DNA from: Rhizobium sp. SG_E_25_P2
GTDB lineage: Bacteria; Pseudomonadota; Alphaproteobacteria; Rhizobiales; Rhizobiaceae
Assembly (NCBI RefSeq): GCF_029892285.1
Contig: NZ_JARXVM010000021.1
Coordinates: 1 to 64,000 of the forward strand
DNA length: 64,000 nucleotides
Reading direction: 5' to 3'
Part shown: positions 53,956 through 62,490 of the stretch, one piece after another
How positions within the stretch are numbered: the first letter of the stretch is position 1
Layout of the letters: each line of letters begins with the position of its first letter
The notes under the pieces: generated by a model
Told to the model about the DNA's origin: nothing
What the model saw: only the letters and a program-made list of their open reading frames with translations
Databases searched by the model: none
Position numbers and translations under genes: made by a program

Positions 53956-54786
53956 TCAAACGAATCGGAACCCCAGGCGAAAATGCCGGGCGTCGCCGGG
54001 ATGAAGCGCGGGCATCAGGCCGCTTTGCGCAAGTTCGGTGCGCTTCTTCAGCGGATGGCTGGCGGGTTCTATGCCGATGACGTTGCAGTGACCCGCCTCG
54101 TTGCGCCACATCTGCAGATGCGGCATGGCGTCGGCGTCGAACCAGACGTCGAGCGCGCCGCCCTCCGCCCCTGGGATCGGCCCCAGCGACACATGCGCCT
54201 TGCCGGCGTCGTCAAGCATGGCCGGAGAGCAGATCACCGCCCCCTCGCCGTCGCCGAAGCGCCACCCGATCCGACCTTCGGGAAATGACGCTCCCGAAAA
54301 GCCGGTATCATCGTCAAAATGACGGGCGCCGACATTCATGTGATACATCATCATCGGCGCAAACGGCGAAGACCCGACATTCTGCACCGTATCCTCCAGG
54401 GTGAAAGCGCCCGTGGCGGCGTCGAAATGCCAGAGCCTGAGAATTTCGGCGATGCCGCCATCGGCGAGCGCCACCTTGATTCGCGCCTCGACCGACAGGC
54501 CGGTCTCATTGGCGCTCTTGCTGGTGATGACGGCGCTATTGCCGCTCATCGATCCATGCAGGGGGAAAAACAGGCCGTCGGCATTTTCAACGGGCTCGGG
54601 ATGGCGAATATGATCGGGACCGCAGGTGAAGAGGAAACCGTGAACCGCCCGGAAAATCCGGGGATCGCCGTCATCCGGCACCGCGCCGCCGGGGGCGAGA
54701 TCGACGCCGCGAGCCGTCGCCGACAGCACATCCAGCGCCGATAGTTCATCGAGTTCGAGTTCGAACCGCCCGTCACCCAGTCTCAT
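53956..54786 (-). CDS. DUF4432 / aldose-1-epimerase-like protein
   Basis: 276 aa, GAGGGGT precedes the ATG. Galactose-mutarotase-like beta-sandwich: FFPLHGSMSGNSA, FTLEDTVQNVGSSPFAPMMM plus YHMNVG with a conserved histidine, and GIEPASHPLKKR. The family is thought to act on carbohydrates, but no activity is known. Likely cytosolic. Confidence 0.8.
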   Translation of the reverse strand: MRLGDGRFELELDELSALDVLSATARGVDLAPGGAVPDDGDPRIFRAVHGFLFTCGPDHIRHPEPVENADGLFFPLHGSMSGNSAVITSKSANETGLSVEARIKVALADGGIAEILRLWHFDAATGAFTLEDTVQNVGSSPFAPMMMYHMNVGARHFDDDTGFSGASFPEGRIGWRFGDGEGAVICSPAMLDDAGKAHVSLGPIPGAEGGALDVWFDADAMPHLQMWRNEAGHCNVIGIEPASHPLKKRTELAQSGLMPALHPGDARHFRLGFRFV

Positions 54787-54960
54787 TCCATACCCCTCAA
54801 TTGGATCCTCACGCGCAATTTACATGAAACCACTTGAACGAAGGGATGAAATTCAGCATTTGTTCACCGCGTTTGTTGAAATTCCACAATAGAGTCAAAT
54901 TCGGCATGTTTGGCTCTTGAAGCGCCGCACTGGCGGAAGCGCCGCCGGAACCCTAGGATC

Positions 54961-56337
54961 ATGTTAACAAGAACGATCGCATTTTCTCTTTTGACGCTGC
55001 TCTCGGTCATGCCCGCATCGGCACAGAGCGTGAATGACGGACAAATCATCCTCGTGACGCCCGAGGGCGATGTGCTCGATTACGTGCCCGATGCGGCCGA
55101 TGTGATCGTGCGCACCAACAAGCGCGGCCAACGCGTGCTCATCGATCACTACGGCAATCTGGTCGCCACGGAAATGCGCCCCTCCGATCTCGGTGGTCGG
55201 CGCAGCCCTCGCGATGGACTGCCGGGCGTGGAGGATTACGCCCGCGCCGGTGGCAACAATGCCGAAGAGGATCCCGGCTATTTCCCGCGAGCTCCGCAGC
55301 CGGATTCTCAGGAATCGACCGGATCGCTGCCGACCTATCCTGATAACAATGAGGGCTATCAGGACCAGCCGCTGCCCGGCGACGGAATTGCCCGCGACAA
55401 TACCGGCGACACCGACATGGCCTCGCTCGATCCCAATCTACCGGCCGTAGAACAGCGGCAGCCCGATCCGGTCATCACGCTGGACGGCAAGAAATCCCAA
55501 TATGAAATCACCGCGCTTCAGGTTTTCCTCGATCGCGCCGGCGCGTCGCCCGGCGTCATCGACGGCAAGATGGGCATGAATGTCTCCAAGGCCGTCGCGG
55601 CCTATGACAGGATCACCGGCGAGACGCTCGACCCCAACAATATCGAAGAACTCATGACCCGGCTCGGCTATACTGGCGGCCTGCCGATCATGGAGTATCA
55701 GATCACCGCCGCCGACGCCGCCGGCCCCTATGTGGCGGCGATCCCCGAGGACTATGCCCATAAGGCCGCGCTGCCGGGCATGAATTACACCTCGGTGACC
55801 GAGGCGTTGGCCGAACGGTTCCATATGGACGAAGGCTATCTCAAGACGCTGAACCCCGGCGTCGACTTCACCATTCCCGGAACCATCGTCAAGGTCGTCA
55901 ATCCAGGCCAGCCGAAGAAGGCGGAAGTCGCGCGTATCGTCGCCGACAAATTCCGCAAGCAGGTTTATGCCTATGACGCGGCAGACCAGCTGGTGGCTGC
56001 CTATCCGGCTTCTATCGGCTCCAGTGACACGCCCTCGCCATCCGGCCTGCACACGGTCGAACGCGTCGCGCTGAACCCGAATTACACCTATAATCCGAAG
56101 ATCAATTTCCAGCAGGGCAACAACACCAAGGTGCTGACCATTCCGCCCGGCCCGAACGGACCCGTCGGCACGGTATGGATCGCATTGTCGAAGCCGACCT
56201 ACGGCATTCACGGCACGCCGGACCCGTCGCGCATCGGCCGGAGCCAGAGCCATGGCTGCATCCGCCTGACCAATTGGGACGCCACGGAACTCGCGAAAAT
56301 GGTTAAACCTGGAGTTACGGTCGAGTTCATCGATTAA
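54961..56337 (+). CDS. L,D-transpeptidase (YkuD domain) with PG-binding region
   Basis: 458 aa from the ATG at 54961; the frame opens 17 codons earlier. Signal peptide MLTRTIAFSLLTLLSVMPAS with cleavage after SAQ. An acidic low-complexity stretch at about residues 95-175, a peptidoglycan-binding-like repeat (ITALQVFLDRAGASPGVIDG) and a LysM-like part precede the C-terminal YkuD domain: YGIHGTPDPSRIGRSQSHGC then IRLTNWDA, giving HGxxx...SHGCIR with the catalytic cysteine. Forms 3-3 crosslinks or attaches lipoproteins to peptidoglycan in the periplasm. Confidence 0.92.
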   Translation: MLTRTIAFSLLTLLSVMPASAQSVNDGQIILVTPEGDVLDYVPDAADVIVRTNKRGQRVLIDHYGNLVATEMRPSDLGGRRSPRDGLPGVEDYARAGGNNAEEDPGYFPRAPQPDSQESTGSLPTYPDNNEGYQDQPLPGDGIARDNTGDTDMASLDPNLPAVEQRQPDPVITLDGKKSQYEITALQVFLDRAGASPGVIDGKMGMNVSKAVAAYDRITGETLDPNNIEELMTRLGYTGGLPIMEYQITAADAAGPYVAAIPEDYAHKAALPGMNYTSVTEALAERFHMDEGYLKTLNPGVDFTIPGTIVKVVNPGQPKKAEVARIVADKFRKQVYAYDAADQLVAAYPASIGSSDTPSPSGLHTVERVALNPNYTYNPKINFQQGNNTKVLTIPPGPNGPVGTVWIALSKPTYGIHGTPDPSRIGRSQSHGCIRLTNWDATELAKMVKPGVTVEFID

Positions 56338-56361
56338 AGGCGTTGAATCCCCTTTTACATC

Positions 56362-56392
56362 AGGCCCGGCGAATATAACGCCGGGCCTTTTG
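56362..56392 (+). terminator. terminator after the L,D-transpeptidase gene
   Basis: AGGCCCGGCG (56362-56371) pairs perfectly with CGCCGGGCCT (56379-56388) around AATATAA, followed by TTTTG. It starts 25 bases past the stop. Confidence 0.85.
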
Positions 56393-56590
56393 CGTTAACC
56401 AAGTATCCAGAGATATTCCCGTTTTGACGCATGTCTCATTCTGGACCAATTGACTAATGTTTATCATTCGTTAATCTTTCTAAATGGTTACGGCGGAGTG
56501 TTGAGAACCGCTGGAAAGAGCGGGCGCCAGCAACTCTCGATCTGAACCGGATGCCTCGATAGTTCAGCGCGTATTGGCAAAGGTGACGTT

Positions 56591-57967
56591 ATGTTCGAAA
56601 ACATTCCCGGACAATTGAGAACAAGTCTTCCAGCAGTCGAGAAATACAACCAGCCGACCAATCTTCTGGACCGCTGGTCGGAATCCGGAGCCTGGTGGGA
56701 AAGCCGCGTGCAACACAAGCTCGATCCCTACCAGAAATACTCTACCAGCCGCGTCGGCAACTATATCGAAGGCGCGCACCGCGACGGCACGGCCTTCGCG
56801 GGTCATAACTTCGCCAGCCAGGATTACCTGTCGCTGGCCTCGCATCCGATGCTGATCCAGCGCGCAAAAGACGCGATCGATCAATATGGCCTGCATAGCG
56901 CCGGCTCCGCTGCGCTGATGGGCAACACCGCCCTCTCCGTCGAACTCGAACGCCGCCTCGCCGCCTTCACCGGCTTTGAAGATGTCGTCGTCTTCCCAAT
57001 CGGCTGGGCCGCCGGCTACGGCTCCGTCAAGACGCTGGTCAAGCCGACCGACCATGTCGTCATCGATATTCTCGCCCATGCCTGCCTGCAGGAAGCCGCC
57101 CGCGACGCCACCGAAAATGTCCACGTCCATTCGCACCTGAACGTCAAGGCGATCGAAAGCCGTCTGGCGCGCATCCGCCGCGAAGACGAGGACTGCGGCA
57201 TCCTAGTGGTGACCGAGACCCTGTTCTCCATGGACAGCGACGTCCCCAACATTCCGGAAATCCAGGAGGTCTGCCGCCGCCACAACGCCACCCTGCTGGT
57301 CGATTGCGCCCATGACCTCGGCGCACTCGGCGAGAACGGCCGCGGCAAACTCGAAGACTTCGGCATCGTCGGCGGCGTCGACATTCTCGTCGGCGCCTTT
57401 TCGAAGAGCTTCGGCTCCATGGGCGGCTTCGTCGCCTCCAACAGCCGCGGTCTTCGCTTCGGCCTGCGCGGCCAGTGCGGCCCCTCCACCTTCACCAACG
57501 CGATGTCGCCGATCCAGGCCGCCGTCGTGCTCGGCTCGCTCGACATCATCGAGGGCGAGGAAGGCCGCGAGCGCCGCGAACGGCTGATGCGCAACAGCCT
57601 GCGCTTGCGCGCCGGCCTCGAGGAAGAAGGCTTCGAAGTGCTGGGCAAGCCGAGCGCCGTGGTGCCGATGCTGATCGGCGACGTGCTGCTCGCCCGGCTG
57701 ATGACACGTTACGCGGTGGAGATGGGCGGCATCGTCAATCTCGTCGAACATCCGGCCGTCGCGAAAAACGCCTGCCGCTGGCGCCTGCAGGTGATGGCCG
57801 ACCACACCGAGGAACAGATCGACGCGATGATCGAGATCGCCGTCAAGGCCCGCGACATGGCCGAGGCGCATGTCGAATGGCTCTCCGCCAACGACAATGA
57901 CGAAGGCGAACGCCGTCTGGTGGCCGCCAACGATGCGAGCGCCGCGACCGCAGCGGCGGCCGAATAA
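56591..57967 (+). CDS. PLP-dependent alpha-oxoamine-synthase-family enzyme
   Basis: 458 aa, AAAGGTGA precedes the ATG. Fold-type I aminotransferase of the AOS group (KBL, BioF, ALAS, SPT, CqsA): NFASQDYLSLASHPML, SAGSAALMGNT, LVDCAHDLGALGENGRG with the cofactor aspartate and histidine, and VGAFSKSFGSMGGFVASNS with the Schiff-base lysine. An N-terminal extension of about 55 residues and an Ala-rich tail are added. These enzymes condense an acyl-CoA with an amino acid. BioF or ALAS context genes are missing; the next gene is a LuxR solo, which raises a CqsA/LqsA-like signal-synthase role, but serine-palmitoyltransferase-like activity is equally open. Confidence 0.85.
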   Translation: MFENIPGQLRTSLPAVEKYNQPTNLLDRWSESGAWWESRVQHKLDPYQKYSTSRVGNYIEGAHRDGTAFAGHNFASQDYLSLASHPMLIQRAKDAIDQYGLHSAGSAALMGNTALSVELERRLAAFTGFEDVVVFPIGWAAGYGSVKTLVKPTDHVVIDILAHACLQEAARDATENVHVHSHLNVKAIESRLARIRREDEDCGILVVTETLFSMDSDVPNIPEIQEVCRRHNATLLVDCAHDLGALGENGRGKLEDFGIVGGVDILVGAFSKSFGSMGGFVASNSRGLRFGLRGQCGPSTFTNAMSPIQAAVVLGSLDIIEGEEGRERRERLMRNSLRLRAGLEEEGFEVLGKPSAVVPMLIGDVLLARLMTRYAVEMGGIVNLVEHPAVAKNACRWRLQVMADHTEEQIDAMIEIAVKARDMAEAHVEWLSANDNDEGERRLVAANDASAATAAAAE

Positions 57968-57980
57968 CGTCCGCCCCAAG

Positions 57981-58009
57981 GCGAGAGGAGCACCGCCCGC
58001 TCCTCTCGC
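57981..58009. terminator. perfect 11-bp hairpin after the PLP enzyme gene
   Basis: GCGAGAGGAGC (57981-57991) pairs with GCTCCTCTCGC (57999-58009). It starts 13 bases past the stop; no T tract follows. Probable transcript end or 3' stabiliser. Confidence 0.5.
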
Positions 58010-58145
58010 ACACGGGCGCAAGCGGCGCCCCAGCGGCGCCATGCGCTTTGCCGCAACAAATCCTGTTCTGCCAGCCTGACTCGCGTTTCGCGCAGGCGCC
58101 GGCTTTGGTGCGCGTTTGTTTCCCTTTCGCCGGAACTCCTTGCCT

Positions 58146-58161
58146 CACGTAACGTTAAGTG
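58146..58161. promoter_or_regulatory. near-palindrome upstream of the LuxR gene
   Basis: CACGTAACGTTAAGTG is a 16-base inverted repeat with one mismatched pair, 99 bases before the LuxR start. The size fits a lux-box-like element, but the motif is not the classic one. Confidence 0.35.
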
Positions 58162-58260
58162 GCTCACGGCGCTCTCATGAATTAACAAACGCATCTACTG
58201 TAATTTTACCCCTAAATTTTACTGGACTCCGATAGCGCCGCAAATGAATACTAGCGCCCA

Positions 58261-59013
58261 ATGAACCAACGCGACAATAATAATAGGCCCCTGGACGTGC
58301 AAAAGACCGAGGACGCGGCACATACGATTTTTGAGATTTACAGCAGAACAGATTATTCGACTTGTGTTGAAGTATTTTTGGAATTTATCTCGGCTTTCGG
58401 CATCAAGAATTTCACAATTTTGGAAACCGATCTCGGTTGCCGTCAACGCGATGTGATGCTGGCCCATTCCTGGGACGACCGCTGGCGGAGCTTCTGTCTC
58501 CAATCGAGGCATTTGCATCACGACCCCCTGCTAGCGATGATTGAGCGCGACCACGGCGCTTTCACCTTGAGCGAAAGGATGGATGCGCCCAGGGTCTGCG
58601 CCGACACCACCCAGATCCTGCAACGATTTTCAGCCTTCGGCTGGAAGGACGCGCTGTGCGTGCCCATCCATCGGGGCGGACTGCGCTACGGCGTGGCGAG
58701 CCTGATTTCGGCGCGACGGATTTCCGCTGAAGACAAGGCGCAATTGACGGCGGCCGCCTTCGCCTTTCACCAGCGCCTGCGCTGTCTGGCGCCGAAAGAG
58801 GGCTTCAGGACGCCGCCCGCCGGGCTTGGCGCGGACGAGATCGACTGTCTGCGGCTGCTCGCCACGGGCCTGTCCGATGTCAAGGCAGGCGAGATGCTGG
58901 GGCTCGGCGGCGGCGCTGTTCACGCCCATATCGAAAGCGCCAAGCAGAAGCTAGCCGCGCAGAACCGCGCCGAACTGGTGAGCCTTGCTCATTCCCTGGC
59001 GATCATCGCCTGA
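58261..59013 (+). CDS. LuxR-family regulator with autoinducer-binding-type domain
   Basis: 250 aa. Residues about 15-170 match an autoinducer-binding domain, with W-rich LAHSWDDRWRSFCLQSRHLH, HDPLLAMIERDHGAF and FSAFGWKDALCVPIHRG. Residues 180-245 are a LuxR HTH (LGADEIDCLRLLATGLSDVK, then AHIESAKQKLAAQNRAEL). The HTH lacks some usual residues: KAGEMLGLGGGAVHAHIESA replaces the common AxxLxIxxxTVxxHxxxA pattern only loosely. No LuxI synthase is nearby, so it is a LuxR solo. Less GC-rich at its start than the neighbours. Confidence 0.85.
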   Translation: MNQRDNNNRPLDVQKTEDAAHTIFEIYSRTDYSTCVEVFLEFISAFGIKNFTILETDLGCRQRDVMLAHSWDDRWRSFCLQSRHLHHDPLLAMIERDHGAFTLSERMDAPRVCADTTQILQRFSAFGWKDALCVPIHRGGLRYGVASLISARRISAEDKAQLTAAAFAFHQRLRCLAPKEGFRTPPAGLGADEIDCLRLLATGLSDVKAGEMLGLGGGAVHAHIESAKQKLAAQNRAELVSLAHSLAIIA

Positions 59014-59020
59014 ACGAAGA

Positions 59021-59050
59021 AGCCCGGCGCGATGGCCGGGCTCCCTGTTT
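59021..59050 (+). terminator. terminator after the LuxR gene
   Basis: AGCCCGGC (59021-59028) pairs with GCCGGGCT (59035-59042), followed by CCCTGTTT. It begins 8 bases past the LuxR stop and before the convergent alcohol dehydrogenase gene end. Confidence 0.55.
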
Positions 59051-59067
59051 GATCTCAGCTGACGTTA

Positions 59068-60213
59068 TCAGATGCACTGCGCAAACAGCGTCTTGGCCGC
59101 ATCCAGCGTCAATTCCACCGGATTGCCGCCGGCGGTCGGGTCGACGATGGCCATGGCGGCCATTTCATCGATGCGATCCGTGCCGACGCCGAGCGCCGAC
59201 AACTTGTCCGGCACGCCAAGTTCCTCGCGCAGCTTCAGCACATAATCATAGAAGCCATTGAAACCGCCGGAAATTCCGAGATAAGCGGCGGCCGCAGTGA
59301 TCTTGTCTTCGATCGCCGGGCGGTTGAAAGCGAGCACCGGCGGCATCACCACAGCGTTCGTCATGCCGTGATGAGTGTTGTAGATCGCGCCCACAGGATG
59401 GCTAAGCGAATGGATTGCGCCCAAACCCTTCTGGAAGGCGACAGCGCCCATGGCGGCGGCGCTCATCATATGCGTGCGCGCTTCAATATCGGTCCCGTCC
59501 TTGAAGGCGCGGGGCAGATATTCCTTCACCAGACGCAGACCTTCAAGCGCAATGCCCTGGCTCATCGGGTGGTAGAAGGGCGAGGAATAGGCTTCCAGGC
59601 AATGCGCGAACGCATCCATGCCGGTGCCGACGGTGATGACCTTGGGCATGCCCACGGTGAGTTCCGGATCGCAGATGGTCACGGCCGGCAGGAACTTCGG
59701 ATGGAAGATGACCTTTTTGGTGTGCGTCGCCGAATTGGTGATGACTGAGGCGCGTCCGACTTCCGAGCCGGTGCCGGCGGTGGTCGGCACGGCGACGATC
59801 GGCGCAATGCCTTCGACCGAAGCGCGGGTCCACCAGTCGCCGATATCCTCGAAATCCCAGACCGGACGGCTCTGGCCGGCCATGAAGGCCACGCATTTGC
59901 CGAGATCGAGGCCCGAGCCGCCGCCGAAGGCGACGACGCCGTCATGGCCGCCATCTTTGAAGGCTTTGACGCCGGCTTCGAGATTGATGTCGTTCGGATT
60001 GGGATCGACATCGGCAAAGATCGCGCGACCGAGGCCGGCGGCTTCCAGAATATCAAGCGCGTTCTGGGTGATCGCCATCGGCGCCAGACCGCGGTCGGTG
60101 ATCAGCAGCGGCTTCTTCATGCCGACCGCCTTGCAATGATCGGCGAGTTCCTTGATCCGGCCCGCGCCCATCTTGATGGCGGTCGGATAGCTCCAGTTTG
60201 CGGTGATCGACAT
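59068..60213 (-). CDS. iron-containing alcohol dehydrogenase
   Basis: 381 aa from the ATG at 60213 (MSITANWSYPTAIKMGAG). NAD-binding GGGSGLDLGKCVAF, metal ligands in TGMDAFAHCLEAYSS and AIHSLSHPVGAIYNTHHG, and VPTTAGTGSEVGR are typical of family III alcohol dehydrogenases. Starts one base after the aldehyde dehydrogenase gene, so an alcohol-aldehyde-acid route is encoded in one operon. Substrate could be an amino alcohol or a product of polyamine breakdown. Confidence 0.92.
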   Translation of the reverse strand: MSITANWSYPTAIKMGAGRIKELADHCKAVGMKKPLLITDRGLAPMAITQNALDILEAAGLGRAIFADVDPNPNDINLEAGVKAFKDGGHDGVVAFGGGSGLDLGKCVAFMAGQSRPVWDFEDIGDWWTRASVEGIAPIVAVPTTAGTGSEVGRASVITNSATHTKKVIFHPKFLPAVTICDPELTVGMPKVITVGTGMDAFAHCLEAYSSPFYHPMSQGIALEGLRLVKEYLPRAFKDGTDIEARTHMMSAAAMGAVAFQKGLGAIHSLSHPVGAIYNTHHGMTNAVVMPPVLAFNRPAIEDKITAAAAYLGISGGFNGFYDYVLKLREELGVPDKLSALGVGTDRIDEMAAMAIVDPTAGGNPVELTLDAAKTLFAQCI

Positions 60214-60214
60214 A

Positions 60215-61597
60215 TTAGAACGACTTTCTGAGGTGGTAGGATTTCGGACGGGTGAGGTTCTGGAAGCCAATGACGGAGAGCGAGCCGCCGCGGCCCGTTT
60301 CCTTCACGCCGGTCCAGCACAGAGCGGGATCGAGATAATCTGCGCGGTTCATGAACACGGTGCCGGTTTCCAGCTCATCGCCGATGCGGGCGGCGCGTTC
60401 GACATCTCCAGTCCAGACCGAGGCGGTGAGACCGTATTTGCAATCGTTCATCAGCGCGATGGCTTCTTCGTCGGACTTCACCTTCATGATGCCCACGGCC
60501 GGGCCGAAGGTCTCTTCATTCATGAAGGACATGGAGTGATCGACATCGACGAGGATCTGCGGTGCGATATAGGCGCCGCCGTCATCGGCCGGGAACAGTT
60601 TGGGATCGACCAGCGCCTTGGCGCCCTTGGCGACGGCTTCCTCGATCTGGGCGCGCACGGTCGCGGCGAAACGCTTATGCGCCATCGGCCCCAGCGTGGT
60701 GTCGGGATCAAGCGGATTGCCGAGCTTGTAGTTTGACACCCAGGCGACCGACTTTTCGACAAAGGCGTCGTAGAGGTTCTCGTTCACATAGATGCGCTCG
60801 ATGCCGCAGCAGCACTGGCCGGAATTATAGGTCGCGCCATCCATCAGCGTATCGACGGCGGCGTCGAGATCGGCGTCCTCCATCACATAGCCGGGGTCCT
60901 TGCCGCCAAGCTCCAGGCCGATGCCGGTGAAGGTGCCGGCGGCGGCGCGTTCGATCGAGCGTCCGCCTTCGACCGAGCCGGTGAAGTTGATGAAATTGAA
61001 CGAACCGGCCGCAATGAGCTTCGAGGTCGTGTCATGGTCGAGGAAGACATTCAGGAACACGTCTTCCGGCACGCCCGCTTCGTTGAAGGCGCGCACCATG
61101 CGCTCGCCGACCAGCAGCGTCTGGCTGGCATGCTTCAGCACCACGGTATTGCCCGCCATCAGCGCCGGCGCGACCGTGTTGATTGCGGTCATATAAGGAT
61201 AGTTCCACGGCGCGATCACGAAGACCACGCCATGGGCCTCGCGCTTGATATAGCGCTCGAATTTGTCGCTCTTCTCGATGAGCAGCGGCGCCAGCGCATC
61301 ATGGGCGATCGAGGCGACATAGTTGGAGCGCTCGTTGAAACCCTTGAACTCGCCGCCATAGCGCACCGGCCGGCCCATCTGCCAGGCCAGTTCCTGAACG
61401 ACCTCGTCGGACATTTCGTTGAGACGGGCCACGCCCTTCATCACCAGCGACACGCGCTCTTCGAGCGGACGCTTGGCCCAGGACTTCTGCGCCTTGCGCG
61501 CGCGCGCCACGGCCTGAGCCGCATCGTCAAAACTCATGGCCGGACGCTCGGCATAGACCGAGCCGTCAACCGGCGATATGCATCGGATCATCGTCAT
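60215..61597 (-). CDS. NAD(P)-dependent aldehyde dehydrogenase
   Basis: 460 aa. Cofactor motif FTGSVEGGRSIERAAAG, general-base glutamate in GLELGGKDPGYV and nucleophile in YNSGQCCCGIERIYV (three adjacent cysteines). Also VIAPWNYPYMTAINTVAPAL. Related rhizobial enzymes sit with gamma-glutamylpolyamine genes, and a glutamine-synthetase-like gene is indeed about 900 bases upstream, separated by a toxin-antitoxin pair. It is the first gene of the pair with the alcohol dehydrogenase. Confidence 0.92.
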   Translation of the reverse strand: MTMIRCISPVDGSVYAERPAMSFDDAAQAVARARKAQKSWAKRPLEERVSLVMKGVARLNEMSDEVVQELAWQMGRPVRYGGEFKGFNERSNYVASIAHDALAPLLIEKSDKFERYIKREAHGVVFVIAPWNYPYMTAINTVAPALMAGNTVVLKHASQTLLVGERMVRAFNEAGVPEDVFLNVFLDHDTTSKLIAAGSFNFINFTGSVEGGRSIERAAAGTFTGIGLELGGKDPGYVMEDADLDAAVDTLMDGATYNSGQCCCGIERIYVNENLYDAFVEKSVAWVSNYKLGNPLDPDTTLGPMAHKRFAATVRAQIEEAVAKGAKALVDPKLFPADDGGAYIAPQILVDVDHSMSFMNEETFGPAVGIMKVKSDEEAIALMNDCKYGLTASVWTGDVERAARIGDELETGTVFMNRADYLDPALCWTGVKETGRGGSLSVIGFQNLTRPKSYHLRKSF

Positions 61598-61613
61598 CTT
61601 TCTTCACTCCAGT

Positions 61614-62024
61614 TCAACAGGCCAGCACTCTCACATGGCCCGCCGCGCCATAGGCCAATATGGCCTGGTCGCGGGTAATGATGGTCAAATCGTGTTCGCG
61701 CGCGGTGGCGATGAGGATGCGGTCGGCGGGGTCATTATGCAGCGGCTGCGGCAGGAATGACGATGCGACCAGAACCTCCGGCGTCACATCAAGCACACGG
61801 GTATTGCGGTCGTCTACAAAACTCCTGAACCACTCGATCGGGGTCTGTGTGAGATGAACGCGACCGCGCGACACCAACAAACCAATCTCCCACGCGCTGA
61901 TGGCCGAAACGAAATAGTCGCAGCCATCCATAACAAGGACATCACGAACAGCCGGCGCGATCCTTTCCTCAGGGCGAGCCAGAAAAAGGAGCAGACAAGT
62001 GTCAAAGATGAATCGGGTATTCAT
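61614..62024 (-). CDS. PIN-domain toxin (VapC-like)
   Basis: 136 aa from the ATG at 62024; two more in-frame ATGs lie 6 and 12 bases upstream. PIN ribonuclease residues: FIFDTC with the first aspartate (residue 8), ISAWEIG with glutamate (46), HNDPADRILIATA and LTIITRDQAIL with the later aspartates. It overlaps the end of the antitoxin gene by 23 bases or more, so the two are translated together. Would cut tRNA or other RNA when free. Confidence 0.9.
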   Translation of the reverse strand: MNTRFIFDTCLLLFLARPEERIAPAVRDVLVMDGCDYFVSAISAWEIGLLVSRGRVHLTQTPIEWFRSFVDDRNTRVLDVTPEVLVASSFLPQPLHNDPADRILIATAREHDLTIITRDQAILAYGAAGHVRVLAC

Positions 62025-62430
62025 GGCCATCTTCATACACCCGACCCCATTCGGGGTCTGCCGGCTGCGTCACATCAACGCCAGGCAAAACCGTGACCGT
62101 TCCCTGCATTTTGCTGCGAATACGGTCAAGGTAGCTGGCGGACGTCGATCCTGCTCCACGCTCTCCCACCGCATGATCATCCTCATGCTTGAATACCTCT
62201 TGTCCGCGCTCGCTCATACCATGCGCTTGACCTCGACGTCGCGCCGCGATTTCACTCAGCGGCACGCCAAGATAGTCCGCTATCTCATCCTGTTCGTCGG
62301 CGCTCATCTTCCGCTCTCCCCTGAGCATTCGCGACACCGCGCTCGGATCCAGCCCCATGGCGCGGCCAAGGCTCCGAATTGACTGCCCATTGGCCTCAAG
62401 CTGGCGATAGAACCACTCGCTGTCGATCAT
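62002..62430 (-). CDS. XRE-type HTH antitoxin partner of the PIN toxin
   Basis: 142 aa with TGGAGG before the ATG. HTH at about residues 15-60 (GQSIRSLGRAMGLDPSAVSR, MLRGERKMSADEQDEIADYL). The C-terminal 35 residues (TVTVLPGVDVTQPADPEWGR onward) probably wrap the toxin. PIN toxins more often pair with AbrB, RHH or Phd antitoxins, so the XRE pairing is less common. A 14-bp inverted repeat just upstream suits autoregulation. Confidence 0.85.
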   Translation of the reverse strand: MIDSEWFYRQLEANGQSIRSLGRAMGLDPSAVSRMLRGERKMSADEQDEIADYLGVPLSEIAARRRGQAHGMSERGQEVFKHEDDHAVGERGAGSTSASYLDRIRSKMQGTVTVLPGVDVTQPADPEWGRVYEDGHEYPIHL

Positions 62431-62446
62431 CGTGCGCCTCCATTGA

Positions 62447-62480
62447 TTGTGATTTTAGCAAACCAATGCCAAAATCACAA
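62447..62480. promoter_or_regulatory. operator of the XRE-PIN module
   Basis: TTGTGATTTTAGCA (62447-62460) and TGCCAAAATCACAA (62467-62480) are inverted copies with one mismatch, spacer AACCAA. They lie 17-50 bases before the antitoxin start, where the promoter should be. The XRE protein is the natural ligand. Confidence 0.7.
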
Positions 62481-62490
62481 CATGGGCGAT

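Noticed and set aside
56440-56590. Lux-box or second CtrA box before the PLP enzyme
   Set aside because: TTAA-N7-AAAT at about 56470 is only a half site, and no 16-20-bp palindrome like the one before the LuxR gene is present.
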